From NCBI GenBank assembly GCA_023053545.1, contig JAKZAN010000004.1:11755235-11819234 (forward strand): DNA of 64,000 nucleotides, read 5' to 3'. The notes below the pieces were generated by a model. That model worked only from the letters and a program-made list of their open reading frames with translations, did no database searches and was not told where the DNA came from. The stretch's first letter is position 1; every line of letters begins with the position of its first letter. The translations under genes and the position numbers were made by a program. The DNA is from Lepidurus packardi (taxonomy: Eukaryota > Arthropoda > Branchiopoda > Notostraca > Triopsidae). Of the stretch, positions 1-10,605 are shown in pieces.

Positions 1-829
1 CAAACGGCAAAGGCAGGAATCTGTAATATCCTATGCTCCAGAAAATAGAATAAAAGTTATGACTTGCCCCTTCTCAATGTTTTTAATCAATAACTTATGG
101 CTAATTACAAGTTAGACAGTTGAATATAGTTTAGATAGACTTTTCTTGTTTAAGGCTCCCGTGTACTTTGGCTTACTGTTGGGAAACAGTCACAGATGGC
201 GTTGATGTTTGTTTTGGTTTTTGCCAAAGCCTGGCGTGAGAATGAAAAAAGAATTTTTTGCATGCAATGTACTGTTGGTAAACAGCCACAGATGGCGTTG
301 ATGTTTGTTATGGTTTTTGCCAAAGCCTTGCGTGAGAATGAAAAAAGAGTTTTTTGCATGCAATGTATTGTTGGGAAACAGACACAGATGGCGTCGCTGT
401 TTGTTATTGTTTTTGCCAAAGCCTTGCGTGAGAATAAAAAAAGATTTTTATGCGTGCAATGTATTGTTGGGAAACAGTCACAGATGGCGTTGCTGTTTGT
501 TATTGTTTTGTTTGTGTATTGTTTTGCTTGTTATTTTTGCATGCAATGTATTGTTGGGAAACAGACACAGATGGCGTTGATGTTTGTTATTGTTTCGCCA
601 AAGCCTTGCGTGAGAATAAAAAAAGATTTTTTTGTATGCAATGGACTGGTTTTTGGAAAACGGTTGTTCCGAGATTTTATACAGTAACGGCCTATACCGA
701 GCTAAGGTACACATAGCATAGTAGAACTTAATATTAACATACTAACTTATTATGGGCTGCTATTAATGAGTTATTAGCGAATGATTTGCTAAAGACATCG
801 GGAAGTAGAGCGAATGAAAGAGAACTTAC
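1..829. other. Intron/left-edge sequence of the BAIAP3-like gene
   Basis: No convincing exon was found here. The stretch lies beyond the last exon of the BAIAP3-like gene that I can place, so it is probably intron of that gene, whose C-terminal half must lie to the left of the window. It contains the 96-base tandem repeat described separately and AT-rich filler. Open frames across the repeat are by-products of its periodicity. Confidence 0.5.
178..650 (+). repeat. 96-base tandem repeat, five copies
   Basis: The phrase GTTGGGAAACAGTCACAGAT recurs with small changes at 178, 274, 370, 466 and 553, giving a period of 96 bases (87 for the last interval). Each unit continues with a TTTGTTATTGTTTT-like stretch, a CCAAAGCCTTGCGTGAGAAT-like stretch and a poly-A/poly-T block. 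The core belongs to a dispersed family also seen near 4.5-5.2 kb and at 17.1 kb. Confidence 0.85.
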
Positions 830-2608
830 GCTGAAAAGAGAGGGTTGTATAAATCCAAGACCTTTTGCAAGTCTATCATGAGGAACTGGCCAATACTAAT
901 GCAACGCAACAAACGATCATCATCGTTAATCTCCCCGCGATGTGGATTTTGATGGCTGGCTCGGGACATCCTGGAAATCACAAACACCAAAGACGCACTT
1001 TTAGAGTTATTGCTTTTTTTAAAAATAAAAATAATTCACAAGAACTCAAGGCTGAAATAAATTACCAATCTGCGGCACCCATGGTAAGGGCTTCTATTAC
1101 TTTCGCAATCATGTGCTCATAGCGATTAGTCTCGCATCGTTTTTCTGCCATCGCAAACAAATCCTTCAAGACTCTACAGATACACAATTCCAAAAACGAA
1201 CAGAATAAAGTAAAGACTATTTTTCAAGGAAAAAAAAAAAAAAAAAAACATACTTGAGCATGGGTCGCATTTGCTGAGGATGCCCTGAGGTGGCTTGCCG
1301 CAAGCGATATTGTCGAATCATGGTCAATGCCAATGTCACTAACCCATCTCCTGTTTCCCAGAAGATAGCTTCCTAGCAGAAAATGAGCATTCAAAATCCG
1401 TTTCCTTGACTCATTTTTTAAGGCAATTCGACTGTCTTTCTTTACTTGTGCTGGTGTGAGGTCATCCAAACGCTTAAGCACACGGTCTACCGTACTGGCC
1501 AGGATATGCCAATCTACCCAACGCTGCGACAACACGCGTACCAGCAGACGGAGTCGAATCACGTGACAAGCCAATTTACGTAACCCCAAATGCGCAGAAT
1601 GCTGCTCCAATAAGGCTTCACTCAAAGTTGACAAGGATCCCGACCACTCCTGAAATCCATCAATAGTCTAATCATAATAACCATAATACACCAATCATAA
1701 ACATAATACACCATAATACACTACAGGTTCTGCTGCGCTGAGTCTAGGAACTCTTTTTTACCCTAATTAACCGGTTAAAAAGTAAATAATAACTAAAATA
1801 ATGAACACAATTCAACAATACACTAATACTGACACTACGAAGGAGATGAATTTCGCTCATTATGGCCATTACAAGCCCCAATTCATGAATTTTCAACACA
1901 AATTTGAAGTTATTTTTACCTTGTCACTACGTATATCATAGTCAAGGAGGAGAGCCATAAGGTGTTCGTGTTGTTCCCAGGCCAGGGCTGAGGCAGTAGG
2001 GGAATCATCTTGGGCTGTGCACAACAATAGGCGTAACCGGATATCGCCACGCCCTTTGATTTTGACTTTATCCTGGCTCCGCCCATCTAAAGGATACCAG
2101 CGTTCTACTCCGCTAATAGGAACATACTATAAAAACAAACATAGGAATGCATTCAGAAACCATGCATTCAGATTCCAAGAAAAAGAAGAGGATATAAAGT
2201 TAAAATATAAAGTTAAAATACTAGATATAAAGTTAAAACTGTAATGGTAATTATATTTAAAAAAATAATAATAAATAACTCTAAAAGTGCGTCTTTGGTG
2301 TTTGTGATTTCCATGTCCCGAGCCAGCCATCAAAATCTACAAGTTAACCACTATACTATGGGCTGGGCCCATAGGATACTGCTAGTATACAGCGTTCTAC
2401 TCCACTAACAGGAATATACAGTAAAACAAACGTAGGACGCCAATATTAATTAAAAAAAAAAACAAAAAAAAACGTAGGAATGCATTTCAAAACTCAGATT
2501 CTAAAGAAAAAGTATACAGTGCTAGTATACAGCATACAGTGCTAGTATACAGCGTTCTACTCCGCTAACAGGAATATACTGTAAAACAAACGTAGGACGC
2601 CAATATTA

Positions 2609-2641
<33 letters not shown>

Positions 2642-2910
2642 GTAGGAATGCATTCCAAAACTCAGATTCTTAAGAAAAAGAGACAGTATACAGCGCTAGT
2701 ATACAGCGTTCTACTCCGCTAACAGGAATATACAGTAAAACAAACGTAGGACGCCAATATTAATTAAAAAAAAAAAAAAAAAAAAAAAACGTAGGAATGC
2801 ATTCCAAAACTCAGATTCTTAAGAAAAAGAGACAGTATACAGTGCTAGTATGCAGCGTTCTACTCCGCTAACAGGAATATACTGTAAAACAAACGTAGGA
2901 CGCCAATATT

Positions 2911-2943
<33 letters not shown>

Positions 2944-3201
2944 CGTAGGAATGCATTCCAAAACTCAGATTCTTAAGAAAAAGAGACAGTATACAGCGTT
3001 CTACTCCGCTAACAGGAATATACAGTAAAACAAACGTAGGACGCCAATATTAATTTAAAAAAAAACAAAAAAAAAAAAAACGTAGGAATGCATTCCAAAA
3101 CTCAGATTCTTAAGAAAAAGAGACAGTATACAGTGCTAGTATGCAGCGTTCTACTCCGCTAACAGGAATATACTGTAAAACAAACGTAGGACGCCAATAT
3201 T

Positions 3202-3234
<33 letters not shown>

Positions 3235-3616
3235 CGTAGGAATGCATTGCAAAACTCAGATTCTTAAGAAAAAGAGACAGTATACAGCGTTCTACTCCGC
3301 TAACAGGAATATACAGTAAAACAAACGTAGGACGCCAATATTAATTTAAAAAAAAAAAAAAAAACGTAGGAATGCATTCCAAAACTCAGATTCTTAAGAA
3401 AAAGAGACAGTATACAGTGCTAGTATGCAGCGTTCTACTCCGCTAACAGGAATATACTGTAAAACAAACGTAGGACGCCAATATTAATAAAAAAAAAAAA
3501 AAAAAAAAAACGTAGGAATGCATTTCAAAACTCAGATTCTTAAGAAAAAGAGACAGTATGCAGCGTTTTACTCCGCTAACAGGAATATACTGTAAAACAA
3601 ACGTAGGACGCCAATA

Positions 3617-3652
<36 letters not shown>

Positions 3653-6600
3653 GTAGGAATGCATTCCAAAACTCAGATTCTTAAGAAAAAGAGATCAGGA
3701 GGATCAAAAGCTAAAAAACTTACTTTGAGAGGGACGTTGAGGACGCCGAGGAACTCATGGGCCGGTTTGCCTGAGGCAGAAGATGCCACTGCGATTTCTC
3801 TCATCAATTTTTTCAAGCCTCTGCAGCCTTTAACTTGATTCAAACGTCCCATCTTGTCTCGCACACTCTCGTCCGGGTCATAATCCCATACTTCCAAGGT
3901 AAGTACATCTTCGCCTACGTTTTTCACAGGCCTTAATGAAGAAAATCAAAGCCAAAGGTCAAGTTTAACTCAAAGTTTAAGTTTAAGTTAAACTAAGCTG
4001 TTATTAAACAGCTTAATTCTAACTAAAACTCATTTTGGAAACTTAAGAAAGCCGGAATAGGAGATAATAGGAGATTCCTTACATGACAAAACTCTCTTTC
4101 CAAACGGGATGCAGCGTTTCTGGTTTCATGGAGGTATTAACAGGCGACTGGCGATGGCTGGATACCCAAATCGCACAAAAAGGGTCGCTGAGGCCTTTTT
4201 AAAAAAGAAGAGAAGACAAAAAAGTGGATTGAATTCAACCAATACTTGTCAACGTTGAAAGTTCTCGAAAGTTTTCGAAAGTTGAACAGAGTCCACTTTC
4301 TAGAACTTCCGAAAAAGGACTTACCATTCACATCTTTGCCCAACAAGCCTCTCCCTTCCAAGACATTCAAGTGTAGCTGCACTTCCGGATCCTAAATGTT
4401 CGAATCCAATGGTGTGAGACGTTTATTAACTAAACATGGTTATTCACTAAAAGCCCTGTATCAAACTAACTTTTTTTTATTGAAAAATGTAAGTTCTTTC
4501 AACATTGAAGGCTTCCGTATACCTTAGATTATCGATGCGAAACATTCAGAGATGGCGCTGACTGTTTGTTATTGTTTTGAAAAAAATCCTAAACGTTCGA
4601 ATCCAATATTGTGAGATGTTTATTAACTAAACATGGTTATTCACTAAAAGCCCTGTATCAAACTAACCTTTTTTTATTGAAAAATGTAAGTTCTTTCAAC
4701 ATTGAAGGCTTCCGTATACCTTAGATTATCGACGTGAAACATTCACAGATGGCGCTGACTGTTTGTTATTGTTTTGAAAAAAATCCTAAACGTTCGAATC
4801 CAATGGTGTGAGATGTTTATTAACTAAACATGGTTATTCACTAAAAGCCCTGTATCAAACTAACTTTTTTTTATTGAAAAATGTAAGTTCTTCCTAAGAT
4901 GTAAGTTCTTTCAACATTGAAGGCTTCCGTATACCTTAGAATATCGATGCGAAACATTCACAGATGGCACTGACTGTTTGCTATTGTTTCGAAAAAAATT
5001 CTAAATGTTCGAATCCAATGGTGTGAGACGTTTATTAACTAAACATGGTTATTCACTAAAAGCCCTGTATCAAACTAACTTTTTTTATTGAAAAATGTAA
5101 GTTCTTTCTAAGATAAGTTTTCTAAGTAAGTTCTTTCAACATTGAAGGCTTCCGTATACCTTAGAATATCGATGCGATACACAGATGGCGCTGCCTGTTT
5201 GTTATTGTTTTGAAAAAAATTCTCGCGCAACAAAATTAAAAATAGAGAGATAGCTTTTTGCCAGCAAGTTTGCTACGCTTCTTTTACTCCTTAGCATGCT
5301 TCATTTTACTCTTTCTGCATGTTTGTATCAAATGTACTGGTTTTGCAAAAAGTAATGCTAAATGATCCTGTTTTTAGTCACATACTATAATGATTTAGTA
5401 ATGATAAAAATACCATTTCATGATTAGCCTATGAATCCCAAGTCAAACTTACCGGTTTCTGCTGCGCTTGGTCAAGCAATTCCAAGTGTTTTTCCTCGGC
5501 CACGCCCACAGCGGTCCGTAAATGCTGCCATAGGTCTTCTCGGGGTACTTTTTCTTGTAAATCCACGCCAAACGTATGCAAGGTAGCGAACAGGACTTGC
5601 TCGTACAGTGCATCTGTCTGTTTTTGTTGATAAAAAGAAAAAACCCCAATCCAAACCGAATTTAGTTTACGGAAATCCGCTCAAACAACTTACTACGAAT
5701 TCCTAGTTTAGTCAATACTTTTCTTTGTTTCTAAATTAGCTATGCAACTAATAACAGAACGAAATAAGAAAATACGGCACAAAATGAAGAAACGAAGGAA
5801 TTACATCACAGGAACCCATTAGAGCGAATACTGCTTTAGGTATTTCAAGTGAATGGAGGAAATCACGCTTATCACAGGTATCACGGAAAAGTATCTATTA
5901 CAGATCACACATAACACGTGCGTTACTTCTCTTCTAACGCCAGGTGATGTGCTTCAAAAGCGAACCAAACAGACTCCCAAAACGTGAACAAAGTCAAGCC
6001 ATAAGGCTAGGTCTATAAATACACGGACAAGCACAGTCGCGTGAGGACCTAACTTCACTTACCCCAGTCTGCAAGTCATCCAAAATGAGTCCGGTTTCCA
6101 GCGAGAGCGAAGTTTGTCGAGACAGGCGAGAGCGAGGTCGAGATCGGGGGCGTGGCTTAGGCTTATCGCCTCCTTCTTCTCCGTTTAGCGAAACCGGGGA
6201 GATGCTGCCGCTATTCAGGGGCGTGGCCTGGAGTCCTTCCACCAAGGCACTCACCGCTTCTGGTTCTAAACACGCCGGTGGCGACGGAGTATTCCATCGC
6301 GAATTCTGCTGGGATTTATCTTTCAAGGTGGCGAAACGTTCGAAGAAGCTGCTATCATCGCCGTCTCCACGTCTAAACAAATTAAAAAAGAATAAAAATA
6401 AAAGCAAATTAAAATGAGCAGAAAGCGACTCCGGAATCAACAACAAGCAATCAGACAGCTCTGACGGAATTCCACTTCCTGCCTCTGGATTTCCTGAGTT
6501 TTTCTTCTACTCGAGTTAACCCCATTTAAATGAGTCGTCTAGAAGTGTAGAACGAGCACTAACAGAATTTGTCATCTAGAATGAACTTGTCAGCTAGAAA

Positions 6601-7697
6601 GGGTACAAGGGGCAAAATAAGAGGTGACGCATGAAACCGACTTGGGTCAGGCCGGACTTGTAGCGCTACTCCGGCCTGCCGGACTAGCGCTACAAGCTAC
6701 TCAACCATGAATAAAACAGAAGTAATTAAACACGAGAAATTTATCTAAAAACTTGGTAAAAAAAATACTATATATCTGATGTAGACTACTCAAAACATCA
6801 CTTAATCTTATTCACTTTGATTTTCCAAAAACATGCTACGAGATGTAAATGAATCCAAACAAGTTATTTCTCCGTACGGCATCTGTTAGGCATGCCTGAG
6901 CCAAGCTAAGAAACCCGGCCAGGACCCCCACTCGCTCCTTTCTTTTTCATGGTTGAGAACTCAAGCGGCAAACCGCAGTAAGGCTACAACTCCGGCCTGG
7001 CCCAAGCTGGTTTCCCTACTTTGTCTTGCGCCTTCTACTACTCGTGCCTCTTTCCAGGGGAGAACGTTCCTATGGAAAAACGTTCGTTAGGGTGACGCTA
7101 ACCTGGCAGTAAGCGACTGAATGGGATCAGACACGCCGCGTAACAAGTCCGCTTTCCGATCTTTCCACCTGCCTTTGATTTGGGCCCACGTCCAAACCGT
7201 TAAAACACTTTTCTTGCTTAGGCCCGTACCTTGCCAATCACTTAACGTCCAACAACTCATCTTCCTTTCTTGCTTGCTCTAAAAAATTTGGGAAAAAAAT
7301 ACATTTCAGATGAAATTTAACCATCCCGATTCCTATTTAGTTGTTTATTTTCGCGTTTTATTTTCCCTTTGAGCATTTATTTTCCCGTCTGAGCATCGTT
7401 TGAGGTTCCAGACATCTTACAGTACTTATCAACGTAATTTCAAGTCCTTATCCCGTAAACAACTTACAAGCTTGTAATGCGTTTAATCTTCCTATTACGC
7501 TTTGGTTTCAAAGTGACGTACAAAGCCAGCGTCGCCGATTCCTGCTCACGATCGTGATCAGGAAAACTAGCGCCTTCTTTACTGTCTGTATCACACGTGC
7601 GATCTAAGGTCAAATCACTTCCTCGTAAGGACTTTTTGCTTTTGCGCAACGATGACAGTCGTCTTGTCAACGTTTTAAAGCTTCCGGTCAACTCCAT
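830..7697 (-). CDS. BAIAP3: BAIAP3/UNC13-4-like protein (partial, N-terminal part)
   Basis: This is a Munc13-family protein of the BAIAP3/UNC13D branch, which primes dense-core or lysosome-related vesicles for fusion. Exons, 5' to 3' on the minus strand: 7697-7468, 6372-6063, 5617-5453, 4391-4325, 4194-4083, 3931-3724, 2126-1920, 1649-1446, 1372-1254, 1173-1066, 895-830; phases agree throughout. The first ATG gives MELTGSFK. The second exon has the family's SSFFERFATL region. Exons four to seven form a C2 domain (GLSDPFC, KPETLHPVW, VWDYDPDES) with the long loop typical of this branch (GRLNQVKGCRGLKKLMREI) and the end SGVERWYPLDGRS. The next exons start the helical MUN region (EWSGSLSTLSEALLEQH). 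MHD and C2B domains are expected outside the window. Two introns hold tandem arrays grown from their acceptors. Family is sure; orthology to one vertebrate paralogue is not. Confidence 0.87.
905..1030 (+). mobile_element. tRNA-derived SINE-like element, copy A
   Basis: A tRNA-like head (CGTTAATCTCCCCGCGATGT resembles the anticodon arm of tRNA-Asp) is followed by a body containing GATGGCTGGCTCGGGACAT and AAACACCAAAGACGCACTTT, then a T- and A-rich tail. The body recurs almost unchanged, in the opposite orientation, near 2.3 kb. It sits in an intron of the BAIAP3-like gene. A SINE is an inference from the tRNA-like head, shared body and simple-sequence tail. Confidence 0.5.
2255..2375 (-). mobile_element. 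tRNA-derived SINE-like element, copy B
   Basis: On the minus strand this reads CCCATAGTATAGTGGTTAAC, close to the D-arm and A box of a tRNA-Asp, and then the same body as copy A, ending in an AT-rich tail. A clean B box is missing; GGCTCGGGACA is the nearest candidate. It lies in the sixth intron of the BAIAP3-like gene at the edge of the acceptor-bearing array. Confidence 0.5.
2380..3705 (-). repeat. Array of nine 140-155-base units carrying a splice acceptor and exon start
   Basis: Nine units lie in the intron upstream of the 1920-2126 exon. CGTTCTACTCCGCTAACAGG or a close variant starts near 2391, 2551, 2705, 2853, 2997, 3147, 3287, 3431 and 3562. On the gene's strand each unit has a long poly-T run, the acceptor GTTTTACAG and then about 29 bases matching the start of the real exon (encoding YIPVSGVER). 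Units alternate between two forms, with GTATAC or GCATAC after the copied exon piece, so the array has a dimer structure. Confidence 0.85.
4389..5225 (-). repeat. About 200-base tandem repeat, four copies, in a BAIAP3 intron
   Basis: Four units begin at about 4389, 4587, 4785 and 4998 with TCCTAAATGTTCGAATCCAA or a variant. Each ends with the dispersed motif GAAACATTCACAGATGGCGC. The first unit abuts the exon at 4325-4391. On the gene's strand every unit keeps the acceptor-like CGAACATTTAG seen at the real exon boundary. Confidence 0.85.
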
Positions 7698-9783
7698 AGA
7701 TGGCGTTTTCACCTGCGGGGCAACAGTGAAACCGTGAACGGAGCACTTAAGGGCCAGTTTACACTACTCGGCAACAATGAAAAAAGTCAGCTAGTACTAC
7801 CCGCTTGAGAGCCTTTCATGATCAATGAAGAGCAACTGAGGGTCTTCGAATCCCAGCTCGGGAGATAAAAACAACGTCAATTAAGACGTAATGTTCTGGC
7901 AGGCTTCTTCCAAAAGGGAACAAAGCACCATCCCACATCCTTCAATTGTGCCCCAATCAAAAGAGCCACAAGAAAGTGCAATTTAAGTAGTTGACCGGAC
8001 GCCATCTCACATCGCAAGACGGATGGATCAGCTCAATTTCTAACTCGGACAAGGCGCAATTTAAGAGATTACAAACCAACTAACGAAGCGTTCCCTATTG
8101 TCTGAACCGCCTGCGTAATCCAATTAAAGACCGGACTTCCTGGGAATGTTAACCTTGGGAAAATAAAACGCCAAAAAGAAACTCCGAAACTTGAAGAAAA
8201 TTGAGCTATACACAGGAAGTAATCCGTGCTGTGCCGGGCCGTGACGGGCGAGACGGGCAATCCACAATACACTACGGTACCATAAGGTACTCCAGGCACT
8301 CCAAAGTACTCTTGATGTCTGTCTGAATGTGGTTAACTTAGTCTGGCTTTGGAAAATCGACTGTTGCTCTCATCCAAGCTGCTACTGAGTTTTGAGTTCG
8401 TTGGCACAGAGCAAAATTCTTCGGGAATCTAAAACCAACCCCCTTTAGAGCACCAGTTCAGGGAACGTGGGCGTTTGCTGTGTCTCTCAACCCTCCGTTC
8501 CCCTTTCCCCCTACTTTTTGCGCTATTCTAACGAACATCCGGTCAAAACAGAAAGAGGGGGACTCCCCAGCCGTCCACGATGTTGCTTTTGGGCGCGTGA
8601 CTCAAGTCATTAAAACATAGCCGACAGCAATCTGGGCATCCGCGCAGCCAAAACCTGTCCTATTGTTAACCGTTACTATTGAGAATCTGAGGATCTTTTA
8701 GTATGTTTATAAGTGTGCCAAAGATAGGGGAACTACCTAGAGTAAGATTTCCCCTGCTTAAAATAGTAAAGAAAGCACTGGCTAGCGACACGTCCGTGAC
8801 GTCATCTTACTTTCTGAAGTTCCTTTCTTTAATACGTTATAACAACTTGATGTTCCCATGCTCAATGTTTACTTGTAACTGTCATAAGAATAAGGCATAG
8901 CATGGATAGTGTCACTCTCCCTACGTCATACGTCGTAGCGAGAGTGGCGCTATCTATGTTATGCATTATGTATGGCTAGGCATTATTTATTCGTAGCGAG
9001 AATGGCACTATACAATAGAAAGATCAAGACCAATAATAAGATCAATAGAAGTTTGTTTAAGAAATAATCTTATAAAAGAAAAATCAGAAATATTAAATGG
9101 ACAGAAGTAGTCGATAATGTGCCCGTTAGATGGCACAGTTTTGACTCAAAACAGTCCAACAACAACAGAATGGCACTATCCTTGTTATCCACGCTATGCA
9201 TTTGTCACAGAATTTCTTTCTGTTATAGCTCAATTAATGTTTGCTGTAAGACGGAAAGAAACATACAACTAGAAACTAGATTTTCTGCTGTTTTTTAAAT
9301 GTTCAGGTTTAAAAGTCTAATCTATTTGTATAAATATACTTATTCATTAAACTTAATACCTGTCATGATTATGTTTTAATTCCGAGTTGATTTGAAGGGC
9401 AGCCGACCATAAGGTAGCGTAAGAATCATGCCATAAATAGCGCATAACTCTGCAAGAAAGCACTGGCTAGCGACACGTCGGTGACGTCATCTTATTTTCT
9501 GAATTTCCTTTCTTTAATACTTTATAACAACTTGATGTTCCCATGGTCAAGGTTTACTTGTAACTGTCAAAAAAATAATGCATAAAAATAATACGACGTG
9601 TGACGTAGCGAGAGTGACACTATCCATGCTATGCGTTTGTCACAGAATTTCTTTCTGTAATCGCTCAATTAATGTTTGCTGTAAGACGGAACGAAACATA
9701 CAACTAGAAACTAGATTTTCTGGTCTATTTTTTAAATGTTCAGGTTTAAAAGTCTAATCTATTTGTATAAATATACTTATTCA
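7698..9783. other. Spacer 5' of the BAIAP3-like gene, with a tandem duplication
   Basis: The left part (7.7-8.7 kb) is the upstream side of the BAIAP3-like start codon and probably holds its promoter and 5' UTR; no clear core element or conserved ORF was found. The right part is filled by the duplication listed next, which is the 3' flank of the small gene at 9.8 kb. Confidence 0.5.
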
Positions 9784-9892
9784 TTAAACTGAATACCTGT
9801 CATGAGTATGTTTTAATTCCGAGTTGATTTGAAGGGCAGCCGACCATAAGGTAGCGTAAGAATCATTGCCATAAATAGCGCATAACTCTGCA
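8772..9892. repeat. Direct tandem duplication of a gene 3' end and its flank
   Basis: Copy 1 (about 8772-9455) and copy 2 (about 9456-9892) start with AGAAAGCACTGGCTAGCGAC and end with GCGCATAACTCTGCA. They share the block with GTGACGTCATCTTA and the block with CAGAATTTCTTTCTGT. Copy 1 has about 250 extra internal bases (8890-9170). The right end of each copy overlaps the C-terminal exon of the small acidic gene. Copy 1 has a one-base deletion there (AATCATGCC against AATCATTGCC), so its coding piece is out of frame. Confidence 0.8.
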
Positions 9893-10605
9893 TCCTCATC
9901 TTTTTCGCTTTCGGAATCTTGGAAATCAGCCGCATTTAGAACTAAAGAATTGGCTTGTTTATGCTCGCTCTCGTCTCCAGTGGAGCCATCTGTGTCCTGC
10001 TCGACGTCTGCTTCAGATTCCTGGGATCCGGATCGAATGTCGCTGACGTCTTCTTCTCCCTCCCGGTTTGATAAGTCTGGCTCGGGTCCATTACCATCAA
10101 GGTTGATGTCATCCGTCGAAACGTTGGATTCTATCCAAAAAAATCGGCCAAAAATACGAAAGGAAGTTTAGAAAAACCCCATAAATAATCCCGCAACTAA
10201 TTAGTATAATGCCAGATCATGTATGGAATGTTCCTGGAATCGCTAAGCTTATGCATGCCATTCTGCGATCCAATAGGGTGACATGCTTCCCACCCACCAC
10301 ACGAAGCGTGATTGCAATGACCTTGCGTGGTGAAAACCCATGTTCGGAAACCTCAATCGCATGCCGGAAGCTCAAACTAAGAGGGAGCAACGACAGCCAG
10401 ACGAAGGCAACAACTGCAGCTATTTTTACTTTGTTTCAGGGATATTACGTGCGTTTTGGCAAAGGGTTGTAACACGAGCTTCCAAAGGTATTTGCGGATC
10501 AGCTGGGGATGGTTACAGTAGCGTGCGGTATCAGCACACGCCCCCAAGCGTAAGACTCAAAAGGAATGCGTTTGGAGAACGGAATCAAGGGACATTACCT
10601 TCCAT
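9784..10605 (-). CDS. Small acidic protein of unknown function, 117 residues
   Basis: I do not recognise this gene. The second exon (10130-9784) is an open frame of 347 bases after a good acceptor (TTTTTTTGGATAG) and ends in TAA. The upstream piece 10605-10599 supplies ATG GAA G before a GTAATG donor; together they give 354 bases in phase. The product starts MEESNVSTDDIN and is rich in Asp, Glu and Ser (NREGEEDVSDIRSG, DFQDSESEKDEDAE). It then has a less charged end (CAIYGNDSYATLWSAALQIN). No signal peptide or membrane span is seen. The second exon's coding nature is likely from its long open frame and composition. The start exon is an inference, and further 5' exons are possible, for example around 11.09-11.13 kb. 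Confidence 0.45.

Noticed and set aside
4398..4412. GTTCGAATCC, a B-box-like word, repeated in the 200-base array
   Set aside because: There is no A box at a suitable distance and no tRNA-like fold; it recurs only because the array repeats.
7815..7868. tRNA-like stretch with TCTTCGAATCCCAGCTCGGG
   Set aside because: A B-box-like string is present but no foldable cloverleaf with a matching acceptor stem could be drawn.
8069..8299. 76-codon minus-strand frame upstream of the BAIAP3-like start
   Set aside because: No family resemblance, no supporting splice context and a composition like the flanking spacer.
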